In this document: piece by piece, positions 42,694 to 51,839 of the stretch
Numbering within the stretch: the first letter of the stretch is position 1
Layout: every line of letters begins with the position of its first letter
Source of the DNA: Klebsiella pneumoniae
GTDB lineage: Bacteria; Pseudomonadota; Gammaproteobacteria; Pseudomonadales; UBA5518
Direction: 5' to 3'
NCBI GenBank assembly: GCA_945862145.1
Contig: CAMAXE010000005.1
Location: forward strand, 1 to 64,000
Length of the DNA: 64,000 bases
Program-made: the position numbers and the translations under genes
Notes under the pieces: model-generated
Told to the model about the DNA's origin: nothing
Database searches by the model: none
Seen by the model: only the letters and a program-made list of their open reading frames with translations

Positions 42694-43833
42694 ATGCCCC
42701 TCAGCACCTTCACGGGCACCACGGGCGCAGACACGCTGTCTGCTGCCGTCTCGACCGACGACTGGACAGTCGATGGCGACGAGGGTAACGACTCCCTGGT
42801 GACGGGCTCCGGAAATGACACGATCAACGGCGGAGACGGCAACGACACCGTATCGTCGGGGAGCGGCGATGACATCCTGAGCTATGCCGGTGACGCGCTC
42901 CCGAGCGGCTATGACACGGTGGATGGTGGTGCGGGATTCGACCAGATCCTCGCCCTCGCCAACGACACGATCATCCGGGTCTCGTCGTTCAGCGGCATCG
43001 AACGAATCAGCGGCGGCGGCTTCAGCAACGTAGGGCTCTACGCGGGCGATGGCGCCGACCTGCTCGATCTCTCGGGCGTCGAGGTCGTGGGCATCGCTGT
43101 GATCAAGGGCGGCAAGGGCAACGACACGATCATCGGCAGCACCGGAGACGACACGATCTTCGGCGGCGCCGGCAACGACTCGCTGCTCGGCGGCGCCGGC
43201 AACGACGTGTTCCGCATCGGCAAGCCCTCGGCCATGGACCGCATAGACGGCGGCAGTGGCACCAACCGCATCGAGGCAGCAATCGATTACGCCCGCATCG
43301 GCCTGGACACGATCGCCAACATCCAGCTGATCAGCAGCGCGGGCTATGCGCACGCCTGGATCGTGGGAACGAGCGCGGCGAATTCGCTGGATCTCCAAGG
43401 CATTCAGACCAGCGGCATCGAGCGGATCGACCTCGGCGGCGGCAACGACACCCTCGTGGGCTCCGCCTCGGCAGACGTGATAGTTGGCGGGACTGGCGCG
43501 GATGTGCTGAGCGGTGGCGCCGGTGCAGACCAGTTCAGCTACACCGTGCTCAACCAGAGCAAGGGCGCCAGCCGCGATCAGATACTTGACTTCACGACCG
43601 GCGAGGATCGTGTAGACCTCCACGCGCTCGACGCCGACGCGAACCTCGCGGGGGACCAGGCATTCACCTTGATCGGCAACAGCGCGTTCCACGGCGTGGC
43701 AGGCGAATTGCGCGTGTTCCAGATCGGCGCTGCGACCTGCATACGTGGCGATGTCAACGGTGACGCCATCGCGGACTTCGACATTCGCCTTGGGGCGGGC
43801 CTGACGTTGTCTGCAAGCGACTTCATTCTCTAG
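42694..43833 (+). CDS. RTX calcium-binding protein (hemolysin-type repeats)
   Basis: 379 residues. Three groups of RTX nonapeptides (GGxGxDxxx) occur at about 28-65, 140-175 and 245-275, for example GSGNDTINGGDGNDTVSSG, GGAGNDSLLGGAGND and GGTGADVLSGGAGADQF. Between them lie beta-rich segments. The C-terminal part (SRDQILDFTTGEDRVDLHALDADANL ... SDFIL) resembles the C-terminal domain of serralysin-type proteins, which bears the type I secretion signal. No catalytic domain was found, so it is likely a Ca2+-folded secreted or surface protein. No HlyB/D transporter gene is adjacent. It starts at ATG 42694 and converges with a glycosyltransferase (11-base overlap). Confidence 0.87.
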   Translation: MPLSTFTGTTGADTLSAAVSTDDWTVDGDEGNDSLVTGSGNDTINGGDGNDTVSSGSGDDILSYAGDALPSGYDTVDGGAGFDQILALANDTIIRVSSFSGIERISGGGFSNVGLYAGDGADLLDLSGVEVVGIAVIKGGKGNDTIIGSTGDDTIFGGAGNDSLLGGAGNDVFRIGKPSAMDRIDGGSGTNRIEAAIDYARIGLDTIANIQLISSAGYAHAWIVGTSAANSLDLQGIQTSGIERIDLGGGNDTLVGSASADVIVGGTGADVLSGGAGADQFSYTVLNQSKGASRDQILDFTTGEDRVDLHALDADANLAGDQAFTLIGNSAFHGVAGELRVFQIGAATCIRGDVNGDAIADFDIRLGAGLTLSASDFIL

Positions 43834-45046
43834 GCAGAATGCTCTCCACCGGGGCGGTCTGTCGCGCCACTTCGGCTTCCACCAGAGCGGTGATCGCGGC
43901 ACGAAAACGTGCTGCGGAAAACCGCGCTACGCTACCGGAAATGGCTTCGCGCTCGAAGGTCGCTTCAGCTGCCTCGAAACGCATCACGGCGCCGATGATC
44001 GAGTCCTCGTCCTGACGGTCGAACCCCACGCCGTTCACCCCCTCGAGCAGATAATCGCAGGCACCACCCCGGGCATAGGCAATGATGGGCGTGCCGCTCG
44101 CCATCGCCTCGACGGGAACGATGCCGAAATCCTCGAGTCCGGGAAACAGCAAGGCACGCGCCCCCGCTAGCCAGCGACGAAAATCGGGGTCGCTGACACG
44201 GCCAGTGAACTCCACCGTAGGACCTGCAACAGCCTGCAGCGCAGACAGTTGCTCGCCGGAACCCACCACTACCAGCCGTCGGCCCAGCCTGTTGGCCACC
44301 GCAACCGCCAGGTCCACACGCTTGTAGCCGACCAGCTCACCCGCGACGACATAGTACGGCGACGCCGACGGGGCTGCGGGTGACACATCAACGCCTGCCA
44401 CAAGGTCGACGGGGGGCGCGACCACCACGCTCTGCCGGCCGTAGTACGACTCGATACGCCGCGCCACAAAACGCGAATTGGCAATGAAGCGATCGACCCG
44501 CACCGCGCTGGTCACGTCCCAGATACGCAGGAACGGCGCCATCCATCCCAGCAGCCAACCGCGCATCGAACCGAGTTCGCGTCGATAGGCGGCCGACTGA
44601 TCCCAGATGTAGCGCATGGGCGAGTGGCAATAGCAGAGGTGGACGGCATCGGGTCGCTTGATGATGCCCTTGGCGGGCCCTGATTCGGAACTGATGATCA
44701 GATCGTAAGCCTGCATGTCGAGGTCCTCGAGGGCCTTCGGCATCAGGGGCAGGTAGAGGCGGTAAAACCGACGGGCCCATGGCAGACGCCCGATGAAGGT
44801 CTGGTGGACCGTGACCTGAGGAAGGTGCTTTCGCAGCAACTCGGGGTCTGCCACGTGGGTGTACACATCAGCACCGGGGAAAATCTCGAGGAGCTCGCGC
44901 ACCACCCGCTCGCCACCGCGCCAGTTGACGAACCAGTAGTGCACGATGGCCACACGCAGCGCGGGCAGTGCCGGCAATGACGATCCCGGAGGCTCGACAG
45001 CGCCTGCGACGGCAGGATCGACGGAGTGGTTCACGCTGCTCGCCAC
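43823..45046 (-). CDS. Glycosyltransferase family 4 protein
   Basis: 407 residues. GT-B fold, GT4 type. The N-terminal part starts VAIVHYWFVNWRGGERVVRELLEIFPGADVYTH, the C-terminal part has YYVVAGELVGYKRVDLAVAVANRLGRRLVVVGSGEQ and the nucleotide-sugar motif FPGLEDFGIVPVEAMASGTPIIAYARGGACD. It adds one sugar in assembly of the exopolysaccharide repeat unit. Its start overlaps the flippase gene by 16 bases, so it closes a long leftward operon; its 3' end overlaps the RTX gene's. Confidence 0.92.
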   Translation of the reverse strand: MASSVNHSVDPAVAGAVEPPGSSLPALPALRVAIVHYWFVNWRGGERVVRELLEIFPGADVYTHVADPELLRKHLPQVTVHQTFIGRLPWARRFYRLYLPLMPKALEDLDMQAYDLIISSESGPAKGIIKRPDAVHLCYCHSPMRYIWDQSAAYRRELGSMRGWLLGWMAPFLRIWDVTSAVRVDRFIANSRFVARRIESYYGRQSVVVAPPVDLVAGVDVSPAAPSASPYYVVAGELVGYKRVDLAVAVANRLGRRLVVVGSGEQLSALQAVAGPTVEFTGRVSDPDFRRWLAGARALLFPGLEDFGIVPVEAMASGTPIIAYARGGACDYLLEGVNGVGFDRQDEDSIIGAVMRFEAAEATFEREAISGSVARFSAARFRAAITALVEAEVARQTAPVESILPRE

Positions 45047-46353
45047 AGGCGCAACAGATCGGCGTCAAGCCCTAGGCGCCGGCTACAGGCGCGGGAGACG
45101 AGCAACGACGCAGCGATAGTGCCCAACGAAAACGCTGCCGCTGCACCCCACGCGTCGATCCACGGGATCAGTGACGGGGCCGCGACCAGGGCAATCAGGC
45201 TGCCACAGAGAAATGCACGGAAATTCTCTGCCTCGAAACCCGCCGCCGTGAGAATCAGGCCACCGTTGCCGAAGGCGAGCCGCAGGAGCTGTCCGAGGCC
45301 GAGCGCGACGAAGTACGCACGGCTCTGGGCCGCCGCTTCCCCGCCCGCCCATGCGAGCCAGGACAGCGGCACCACGGCGGCCGCGGCGACGATCGCGGCG
45401 GTGCCGAACCAGGACAGTCGCATCGCAGACCGGAATTCCTTCTCGAATGCACGGCTGATGCGATCACCGCCCAGATGCTCTCGCACCGCCTGTCTCAGAC
45501 CCGACATGCCGATCAGCCCTGCCGGCACCACCAGCCAGTTCGCAAAGCGCTTGGCGAGTCCGTAGATGCCAATGCTCGCCGGTGATCCCAGCGCGCCCAG
45601 AATCCAGATGTCGATGTTGCCCATCGCAAGCTGCAAACCTTGCGTCGACACGATGCTGCGACCGCGCTCCCACAGCGCGGCGCGGGTTTCGGCACCCGAC
45701 AACGTAGGCGCATCACCCGGCGCGGATCCGCGCAGGCCAGGCGCAAGCAGCACCAGCCCGATAACGACACCGACCCACTGCGAAGCCGCGTAACAGAGCA
45801 GCAGGGAGCGTGCATCGTGCAAGCCGACCGACGAGTTACCGAGCGCCACGACGAACAGTCCGAATGCCGCGCTGGACACAAACCCCGTGCCACGCCCACT
45901 GAAGTAATTCGCCAGCTCTACGCTGACGGTGAGCCGCAGCAACTCGCTGATGTAACGGTAAAGGGCGAGGCCCAGCACGGCGAAACCGGCAATGGCAAGC
46001 GTCAGGTTATCGGGCAGGAATGCCGCCGGCAGGACCGCGACAGCCGCCAGCCCCAGCAGCGCCTGCACACACCACAGCGCGAGGATTATGGCGACACCGG
46101 AGACGAGCAGCGTAGCCGGCAGCGCCCTGCGCTCCTGCTCCGCCAGTGTGAAGCACGCGAGGTGATTGCCCCAGAGCGCGAGCACGCCGAGCGCGAACAC
46201 CCAGGCCTCGGCAATCACGTACTCCCCATAACCCGCCGCGCCAAGCCAGCGTATGGCCATCACATGGCTCAGGCTGGCCACTGCGAGCGAGCCCGTCCGC
46301 GCAATCGCGGCATGCTTTATAGACCGCTCGAGTCGATGCGGGGGAACCGCCAC
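45031..46353 (-). CDS. Lipopolysaccharide/EPS flippase (Wzx-like, MOP superfamily)
   Basis: 440 residues with about 12 membrane segments, oligosaccharide flippase or MATE-like organisation. The amphipathic N-terminal segment (RTGSLAVASLSHVMAIRWLGAAGYGEYVIAEA) is typical of Wzx. It would move the undecaprenyl-linked repeat across the inner membrane. It lies between a TAT-secreted beta-helix protein and the terminal glycosyltransferase, with short gaps or overlaps. Confidence 0.87.
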   Translation of the reverse strand: MAVPPHRLERSIKHAAIARTGSLAVASLSHVMAIRWLGAAGYGEYVIAEAWVFALGVLALWGNHLACFTLAEQERRALPATLLVSGVAIILALWCVQALLGLAAVAVLPAAFLPDNLTLAIAGFAVLGLALYRYISELLRLTVSVELANYFSGRGTGFVSSAAFGLFVVALGNSSVGLHDARSLLLCYAASQWVGVVIGLVLLAPGLRGSAPGDAPTLSGAETRAALWERGRSIVSTQGLQLAMGNIDIWILGALGSPASIGIYGLAKRFANWLVVPAGLIGMSGLRQAVREHLGGDRISRAFEKEFRSAMRLSWFGTAAIVAAAAVVPLSWLAWAGGEAAAQSRAYFVALGLGQLLRLAFGNGGLILTAAGFEAENFRAFLCGSLIALVAAPSLIPWIDAWGAAAAFSLGTIAASLLVSRACSRRLGLDADLLRLWRAA

Positions 46354-46365
46354 GCGACCCCCGGG

Positions 46366-47556
46366 TCAGCCGAGAGTCATGGCGGGTTGGGCAATCGCCG
46401 CGCGCCCTTTTCCACGTGAGAGATCCACGGGGCGACTGAAGAAAATACTCCCTTTGGGGATTGCCTCGTCGAAGTCAAAGAGTTTCGCTTTGCCACCGAA
46501 TCGGCAGTCGATGAAGTCGATGCTCTCGATATGACCTTTCGCGGTCAGCGCGCTCTGCTTGCCGGTGTACTGGAAGTAGCACGATATGAAGGACACATCG
46601 CGCACCATGCCGCCTCCACTGCCGAAAGCGACGCAAGGCGCAGGTTTTCCTTTGGGCTGGATGGCATTGCAGCCGAAAAACGTCGTGCGGTCGGCGGCCT
46701 CGACATCGATGACGGGTACGAGGGGATCTTCATGGGCTCCCCGCTCGAATTGCCCGCCCCAGACGGTCAGGCTCGCGACACGCTTAGGCCATTTGCTTCC
46801 CGCGAGCTTCAGCTGGGAACCGAGGTTCTTGTTGCAGTATGAATCGAAAAGCCGGCAATTGGCCGACTCGCGGGTATTGCTCGAGAACATGATGCCACCG
46901 CCAACGGCGGCCTTCCCGGGAGTGCCGTTGTGGTTGGCAGCGATGTTGTGCAGCGAGCACAGCCAACCGCCATCGATCCAGATACCCCAGCCCAGGTTCT
47001 CATGCACAACGATCGAAGAAAGCACCACGTTGCCCGCGCGCTCGACATAGATTCCCGCGCCAGATTGTCCGCGGCCATCGATGGCGATACCACTGATCGA
47101 CACACCACTCACGACGGGCTTGACGCCGCCGATCCGGATCAAGGCATCGCCCTCGAAACCCTTGGATTTGAACAACACGCTGCCCGCGGTACGTTCGCCG
47201 CGGCAACTCTCGCCCACCATCACCAGACCCGGACGTGTGATCACGAGCGGCTGCTTGAAGCGGTATTTGCCGCGTGGGACCTGAAGGATGCCATCGCCAC
47301 ACGCATCCACCGCTTTCTGGAACGCGGCGCTGGAGTCGGTCTCACCGCTCGGATCGGCACCGAAGCGCAACACCGACAGGCCGAGCGCGCTAACAGGCGC
47401 GAATCCCGCGGGAACTGGCGGGGGCTGTGGTGCCCCGGGCGGCACACCGGGATTAGCCGTGGCTGCGGCCAGAGTTGCCGCGCTCGCAATCGTGGCGGCG
47501 ATGGTGGCACCACCGCCGAGTAGCATTCTGCGTCGGTCGATAAGCGTCATGGTCAA
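46366..47556 (-). CDS. TAT-exported right-handed beta-helix protein (pectate-lyase/GH28-like)
   Basis: 396 residues. A twin-arginine-like leader (RRRMLLGGG near residues 8-16) precedes a hydrophobic stretch. The body is a parallel beta-helix: GLSVLRFGADPSGETDSSAAFQKAVDACGDGI is the start of the Pectate_lyase_3/tailspike-type fold, with repeated rungs after it (ISGIAIDGRGQSGAGIYVE). These families include polysaccharide lyases, hydrolases and epimerases. In an EPS locus it may trim or modify the polymer in the periplasm. Catalytic residues cannot be assigned by eye. Confidence 0.85.
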   Translation of the reverse strand: MTMTLIDRRRMLLGGGATIAATIASAATLAAATANPGVPPGAPQPPPVPAGFAPVSALGLSVLRFGADPSGETDSSAAFQKAVDACGDGILQVPRGKYRFKQPLVITRPGLVMVGESCRGERTAGSVLFKSKGFEGDALIRIGGVKPVVSGVSISGIAIDGRGQSGAGIYVERAGNVVLSSIVVHENLGWGIWIDGGWLCSLHNIAANHNGTPGKAAVGGGIMFSSNTRESANCRLFDSYCNKNLGSQLKLAGSKWPKRVASLTVWGGQFERGAHEDPLVPVIDVEAADRTTFFGCNAIQPKGKPAPCVAFGSGGGMVRDVSFISCYFQYTGKQSALTAKGHIESIDFIDCRFGGKAKLFDFDEAIPKGSIFFSRPVDLSRGKGRAAIAQPAMTLG

Positions 47557-47561
47557 GGGTC

Positions 47562-48695
47562 CTAGTGTTCGGTTTCCAGACAGGCCCGGTAGGCATGCAG
47601 AGTCTGTTGCAGCATTGTTTCAAGCGAGTAACAACTGCCGATGCAGTCGCGGGCGGCAGCCCCTGCACCCGCACGGAGAGCCGGATCATGCAGCCGCTGC
47701 AGTGCGGCAGCCGCCGCCGCGGGCCGCTCGAGCGCGTAGCCCTGCGCGCCCTGCGCGCAGGCTGCGAGGATGTCGCCATGGCCGTCGACCTCGCTCAGTA
47801 CAACAGGCAGGCCAAGTCCCATTGCCTCCAGCACCGAGAGCGGGAGTCCCTCCCAGCGCGAACAGGAAAAGAACACGTCGCTGCTGGCAAGCGCAGCCCC
47901 CAAATAAGGCACCGTGCCGTGCAGCCGCACCATCGGCCTGAGCCCCGTCTCGTTGAGAGCCGCCTCGAATCGCGAACGCTCGGGGCCGTCACCGAACACA
48001 TCGACAGCAAAACTGTCCCGCCCGGCATCCAGTGCCGCGAGCGCCGCCACCACGGCAAGCAGGCCCTCGGGATTTTTCTGGCGATTGAAACGGCTAACCG
48101 TGGCGATGCGCAGTGGCGCGCCGGCCTGCCGCTGCAACCCGCGCGGTTTGACGGGCATTTCTACGCCATTGCGGATCACGACCGAGCGGCACCGAGCGAG
48201 ACCGAGCCGACGCGCCGCACGACTCTCGTCCGCGGAGACGAATACGCTGAGCGCGGTACGCCGCTCGAGAGCGCGTTGCAGCAAGATCAGCCCGTAGCGG
48301 CGCAGGCCCGGAGCATGGCCACCGAAATGGAGCCCGTGGTGGGTATGGATGATCGGCACACCGCCGGGCCCACACAGGCGTGCGAGGATGCCGGCACCGT
48401 GTCCGTGGGAGTGCAGGATCACCGCGCCACGCACACGAATGAACTCTCGCAGCCGCAGCAGATCCGCAGGGCGCAGGCTGCGGCTGCCGATGGCAAGCAT
48501 GTTTGCTTCGCCAACGACCTCTGCATAGCGCGCCCAATAAGGCGCCTCGCGCGGGCACGCGACCAGGAATACACACTGCTCCCGCAGGCCGCGGAGGAGC
48601 TGATGCACATGCTCCGGACCACCACCGACATCCGCACGAGCGGACACCAGCGCAACGCAGGGGCGAGTGTTGCCAGACCCGCTCACCGTGCTCAC
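47562..48695 (-). CDS. Glycosyltransferase family 4 protein (second)
   Basis: 377 residues. GT4 signature of C-terminal domain: LRIATVSRFNRQKNPEGLLAVVAAL and DVFFSCSRWEGLPLSVLEAMGLGLPVVLSEVDGHGDIL, with the EX7E-type acidic residue in EGLPLSVLEA. N-terminal domain starts VALVSARADVGGGPEHVHQLLRGL. The start ATG overlaps the polymerase gene stop (4 bases). Six bases separate its stop from the TAT beta-helix gene. Confidence 0.92.
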   Translation of the reverse strand: MSTVSGSGNTRPCVALVSARADVGGGPEHVHQLLRGLREQCVFLVACPREAPYWARYAEVVGEANMLAIGSRSLRPADLLRLREFIRVRGAVILHSHGHGAGILARLCGPGGVPIIHTHHGLHFGGHAPGLRRYGLILLQRALERRTALSVFVSADESRAARRLGLARCRSVVIRNGVEMPVKPRGLQRQAGAPLRIATVSRFNRQKNPEGLLAVVAALAALDAGRDSFAVDVFGDGPERSRFEAALNETGLRPMVRLHGTVPYLGAALASSDVFFSCSRWEGLPLSVLEAMGLGLPVVLSEVDGHGDILAACAQGAQGYALERPAAAAAALQRLHDPALRAGAGAAARDCIGSCYSLETMLQQTLHAYRACLETEH

Positions 48696-49975
48696 GGCCC
48701 GGGTTCCGCAGGCTGCGCGCTACGCAAGCGGAACGCTATCGCCACCAACACGAGAAACGTGGGTGCGCTCAGGAACATGGTGAAGGTATCGGAAAACGCC
48801 ATGCGCGCCAGTTCCCCCATGACCACGCCTGCCGCTGCCGCGCGAAAGCGGTTGACCACCACATCGGAGGTACGGCGCAGCAACCCCCACACTATCAGCG
48901 CCCACATCGCCAGATAGCTGGCGATGCCAAGCAGTCCGAGCTCGAGGAAGATCCGCAGAAACGTGTTGTCGACCTGCAGACCCGTGATATCCGTGGTTCG
49001 TTTGTAGCCGATGCCAAAGGGATTCCACTGCGTGATGCGAATGAGGTCATACCAGTGCGAATAACGCCGTGACTCGACAAGCAGGGTTGGATCGCCCGCC
49101 AGCCCGAAACGGGTCAGCACAGCGCCGAGGAACTCGGGGTCCATCACCCGCGTCAAGGCCCACGCCGCCGCGGCGCCCATCAGGACCGCCAGCATCAGCA
49201 CCGCGAGACTGCGCATGATGGCTCGCGGCTCCACGCGAACGCTGAAAATGATGGCGAACAGCACGGATGCGCCGATTTGCAGCAAGGAGGCGCGCGAAGC
49301 GGTGGCGAGCACGCCATAGAGCAAGAGCGCAATCGTGATGCCGACCTGCAGCAGGTTCAATCGCGCGAGCGCAAGCCAGCGGATCAGCAACGCACTCATC
49401 GCCCAGCCGGTGACCAAATGGGAAAATCCGCCGGAATTCCCCAACAGGCCGCCGGCCCGCAGGACTGACTCGGCGCTACCGGCGATCCACAGGCGCTGCT
49501 GGTGCTCCCGCACAACCCCTTCGCTCCAGAAGACCGAGAACCCCAGCAGGACGCCAGCCAGCCCGAACCACCAGGCGATCTTCAGCGCGCGCTCGGCGGC
49601 CGCCAGATCCCATGGCAGCGCAAGGGCGAGCACGAACGGCGCGTAGATCGCGCAGAGTCGGTAGACGCGCAAGGTCTCGGTGACAGGCTTCGGCGCCAGC
49701 GGGATGAGCAAAATGGCACTGGCCAGGAAGGCGCCGAGGAACAGCAGCACGGCACTGCGCGGCACGGTGCGTCGGTAGAGCAACAGCAGGCCTATCGGGA
49801 ACAGCGCACAGTCGACCAAAGACGCGTTTTCGCCAGCGCCGATCGGAATTGCCACCAACGGCACCAGCATCAGGACGATATAGATCACCCATCGATGCAG
49901 TGATGTCGCGTCGTGCGCAAACGTGCCAGCGGATGCGGAGAACCCCGGCTTGCGCACACTCAGGAGGCTTCGCAT
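48692..49975 (-). CDS. O-antigen ligase/polymerase (Wzy-like) membrane protein
   Basis: 427 residues with about 10-12 membrane segments and a large periplasmic loop before the final helices, containing RFGLAGDPTLLVESRRYSHWYDLI and RITQWNPFGIGYKRTT. The pattern fits Wzy_C-family polymerases or O-antigen ligases, which join repeat units in the periplasm. Start at 49975 is tentative; an in-frame codon 7 triplets upstream is possible. Either start overlaps the stop of the first sulfotransferase gene by a few bases. Confidence 0.86.
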   Translation of the reverse strand: MRSLLSVRKPGFSASAGTFAHDATSLHRWVIYIVLMLVPLVAIPIGAGENASLVDCALFPIGLLLLYRRTVPRSAVLLFLGAFLASAILLIPLAPKPVTETLRVYRLCAIYAPFVLALALPWDLAAAERALKIAWWFGLAGVLLGFSVFWSEGVVREHQQRLWIAGSAESVLRAGGLLGNSGGFSHLVTGWAMSALLIRWLALARLNLLQVGITIALLLYGVLATASRASLLQIGASVLFAIIFSVRVEPRAIMRSLAVLMLAVLMGAAAAWALTRVMDPEFLGAVLTRFGLAGDPTLLVESRRYSHWYDLIRITQWNPFGIGYKRTTDITGLQVDNTFLRIFLELGLLGIASYLAMWALIVWGLLRRTSDVVVNRFRAAAAGVVMGELARMAFSDTFTMFLSAPTFLVLVAIAFRLRSAQPAEPGP

Positions 49976-50895
49976 AGCATCTCCTTTGACCGCCACAGCG
50001 GCAGGCTCCAGCCGAGCAGTGTCTCAAGCTGCCCGATATCGGCCGCGAAAAAACGCCGTAACTCAGCGTCGAAGCCAGGCGCGAGCCGCGCTCGCGACGC
50101 CGGGCGCCGCAGTCGTGCCTTGAGCGATTCAACGAGTGGTATCCGATAGCGCCTGAGACCGGCACGCAGGGCGTCAACGGGAGCCCGCAGCAAGGGTGGC
50201 GGATGGAAGACAAATCGCGCGAGTGCAGGGAAACGGTGGCCATGCGCCGCATTTGCGACGGGAAAGTCCTTCCTCCCGTCGGGCGGCAGATCCAGAAACT
50301 CCTGCACCCGCACCCAGACTGCGGCCATGTCGCTACGAAAATCCTCGAAGCGCAGGAACAGCACGGCGCTGCGCTGCACCGTGCCAAGCAGTCGCGTGAC
50401 CTGTTCGCCGAATTGCGCGAGCGCTCCGTACTGCAGGAACTGCGGCGACCAGCAGCCACGCGGCAAGTCCTGCCCGAGCAGTCGTGCTCCCTGCAACCGC
50501 CATGCGGCCTCGAAGTCCAGCACCGTCTCGTTGCCCGCGAAAACCTGCTCCATGTGGAAGGCATGCGCGACCTCGACCGGATCACGCAGCATCACGATGA
50601 ACCGGGCCTGCGGGCAGTAATCGAGAATCCGTCCTGCGGCCTCCTGCGAGCAAAGATAGTTGGTGGACGCTTCAGCCACCACGGCATGGTCCTTCCCGGC
50701 ACTGGCAAACAGGCGGTGATAATCGTCAAGCGACCGGATCCCCAGACGTGGCGCCAGTCCGGGAAAATCGCCCGACCAGAAAAACGGTTCCTTCGGGTTG
50801 CAGACGAAGGCCGCCGGATGCGCCGACAGATAGCTCGCCAGCGCGGTGGTGCCCGATTTTGGCGCGCCAATGATGAAGGTATTGGGTTGTCTCAT
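49960..50895 (-). CDS. Sulfotransferase family protein (copy A)
   Basis: 311 residues. PAPS-dependent sulfotransferase: the phosphosulfate-binding loop NTFIIGAPKSGTTAL is at residues 5-19 and the 3'-phosphate-binding helix shows FIVMLRDPVEVAHAFHMEQ around residue 105. These transfer sulfate from PAPS to hydroxyls of carbohydrates or other acceptors. Clearly a paralogue of the next gene (shared PSB loop and RDPVEVA block), so probably duplicated in place. Its ATG overlaps the stop of copy B. Confidence 0.92.
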   Translation of the reverse strand: MRQPNTFIIGAPKSGTTALASYLSAHPAAFVCNPKEPFFWSGDFPGLAPRLGIRSLDDYHRLFASAGKDHAVVAEASTNYLCSQEAAGRILDYCPQARFIVMLRDPVEVAHAFHMEQVFAGNETVLDFEAAWRLQGARLLGQDLPRGCWSPQFLQYGALAQFGEQVTRLLGTVQRSAVLFLRFEDFRSDMAAVWVRVQEFLDLPPDGRKDFPVANAAHGHRFPALARFVFHPPPLLRAPVDALRAGLRRYRIPLVESLKARLRRPASRARLAPGFDAELRRFFAADIGQLETLLGWSLPLWRSKEMLCEAS

Positions 50896-51839
50896 AGGCC
50901 GCCCCCGGGCGCGCGAGCGGCCGGCTTTCCGGCTCGCCAGTCCGCAAGGTCCCAGCCGAGCAGGCTCTCTATTTCACGCACATGCGGCGCGAAGTATTCG
51001 ACCAGCTCGGCGCGCAGTCGTGGCTCGATCTGCGAGCGGCTGCGTGCCTTGAACATGCGCTGCCTCAACGCCTCGACCGCGGGATAGCGCCTGAGAATCA
51101 GGTGCCGGCGCAGCGCTCGCACCGGGGCACGAACCAGGGCTGGCGGATCGTGGAACAGGCGGGCAAACACAGGAAACCGGTAATCCCTCGCTGGCCCCAC
51201 CACCGGGAAGGCAGTGCGCCCGTCATGCTCGATGCCGAGAAAGCCAAGTACCTCGGCATAGGTCCCCGCAGCGTCGGCCTTGAAGCTCTCGTAGCGGATG
51301 AAATGGATGGACTGCCGCGGCGCGGTCTCGAGCAGGCGGCGGACCTGCGGACCGAAGCCGGCGACCTCGCCGTACTGCAGCATCACGGGACCGGGACAGT
51401 TGGCCGGGACACGCTCACCGCTGCGACGCAGTTCCTGCAGGCGCCAGGCCGTTTCGAAATCTCCGACGTCCTCGTGAAACATCAGGAGTTTCTGCATGTG
51501 GTAGGCGTAGGCGACCTCGACCGGATCGCGCAGCATCACGATCAGTTTCGCACCAGGGCAGTTGGCGAGGATATTGGCCACGGCACGGGTGGAGCTCAAG
51601 TACATGGTGGAGGCCTCGCCCACCACCGGCTGCTGTTGAGTAGCCGCGGAAAAAAGGCTGAGGTACTGCTCGCGTGAATGCAGCCCGTTGCGCTCGGCCA
51701 GCCATCCGAAGTCCGTGGCCCAGTAGCCGGGCTCCTTAAGTTTGCTGAAAAACACGCCGGGGTGTTCACTGAGGTAGCGCGCCATTGCGGTGGTGCCGCA
51801 CTTGGGCGCACCGAGGATGAAGGTATTCGGCAGGCGCAT
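50892..51839 (-). CDS. Sulfotransferase family protein (copy B)
   Basis: 315 residues. Same layout as copy A: NTFILGAPKCGTTAM at residues 5-19 (here Cys replaces the usual Ser in the loop) and LIVMLRDPVEVAYAYHMQK. The pair likely sulfates two positions or two residues of the same polymer. Overlaps the third sulfotransferase gene by one base. Confidence 0.92.
   Translation of the reverse strand: MRLPNTFILGAPKCGTTAMARYLSEHPGVFFSKLKEPGYWATDFGWLAERNGLHSREQYLSLFSAATQQQPVVGEASTMYLSSTRAVANILANCPGAKLIVMLRDPVEVAYAYHMQKLLMFHEDVGDFETAWRLQELRRSGERVPANCPGPVMLQYGEVAGFGPQVRRLLETAPRQSIHFIRYESFKADAAGTYAEVLGFLGIEHDGRTAFPVVGPARDYRFPVFARLFHDPPALVRAPVRALRRHLILRRYPAVEALRQRMFKARSRSQIEPRLRAELVEYFAPHVREIESLLGWDLADWRAGKPAARAPGGGL

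Noticed and set aside
42694-43833. CRISPR-like or satellite repeats in the GGxGxD region
   Set aside because: The repetition is at codon level for RTX nonapeptides; repeat units vary in DNA sequence and have no spacers.
49960-51839. Tandem repeats or a duplicated mobile element
   Set aside because: The similarity between the two segments lies in protein motifs of paralogous sulfotransferases; no flanking repeats or transposase were found.
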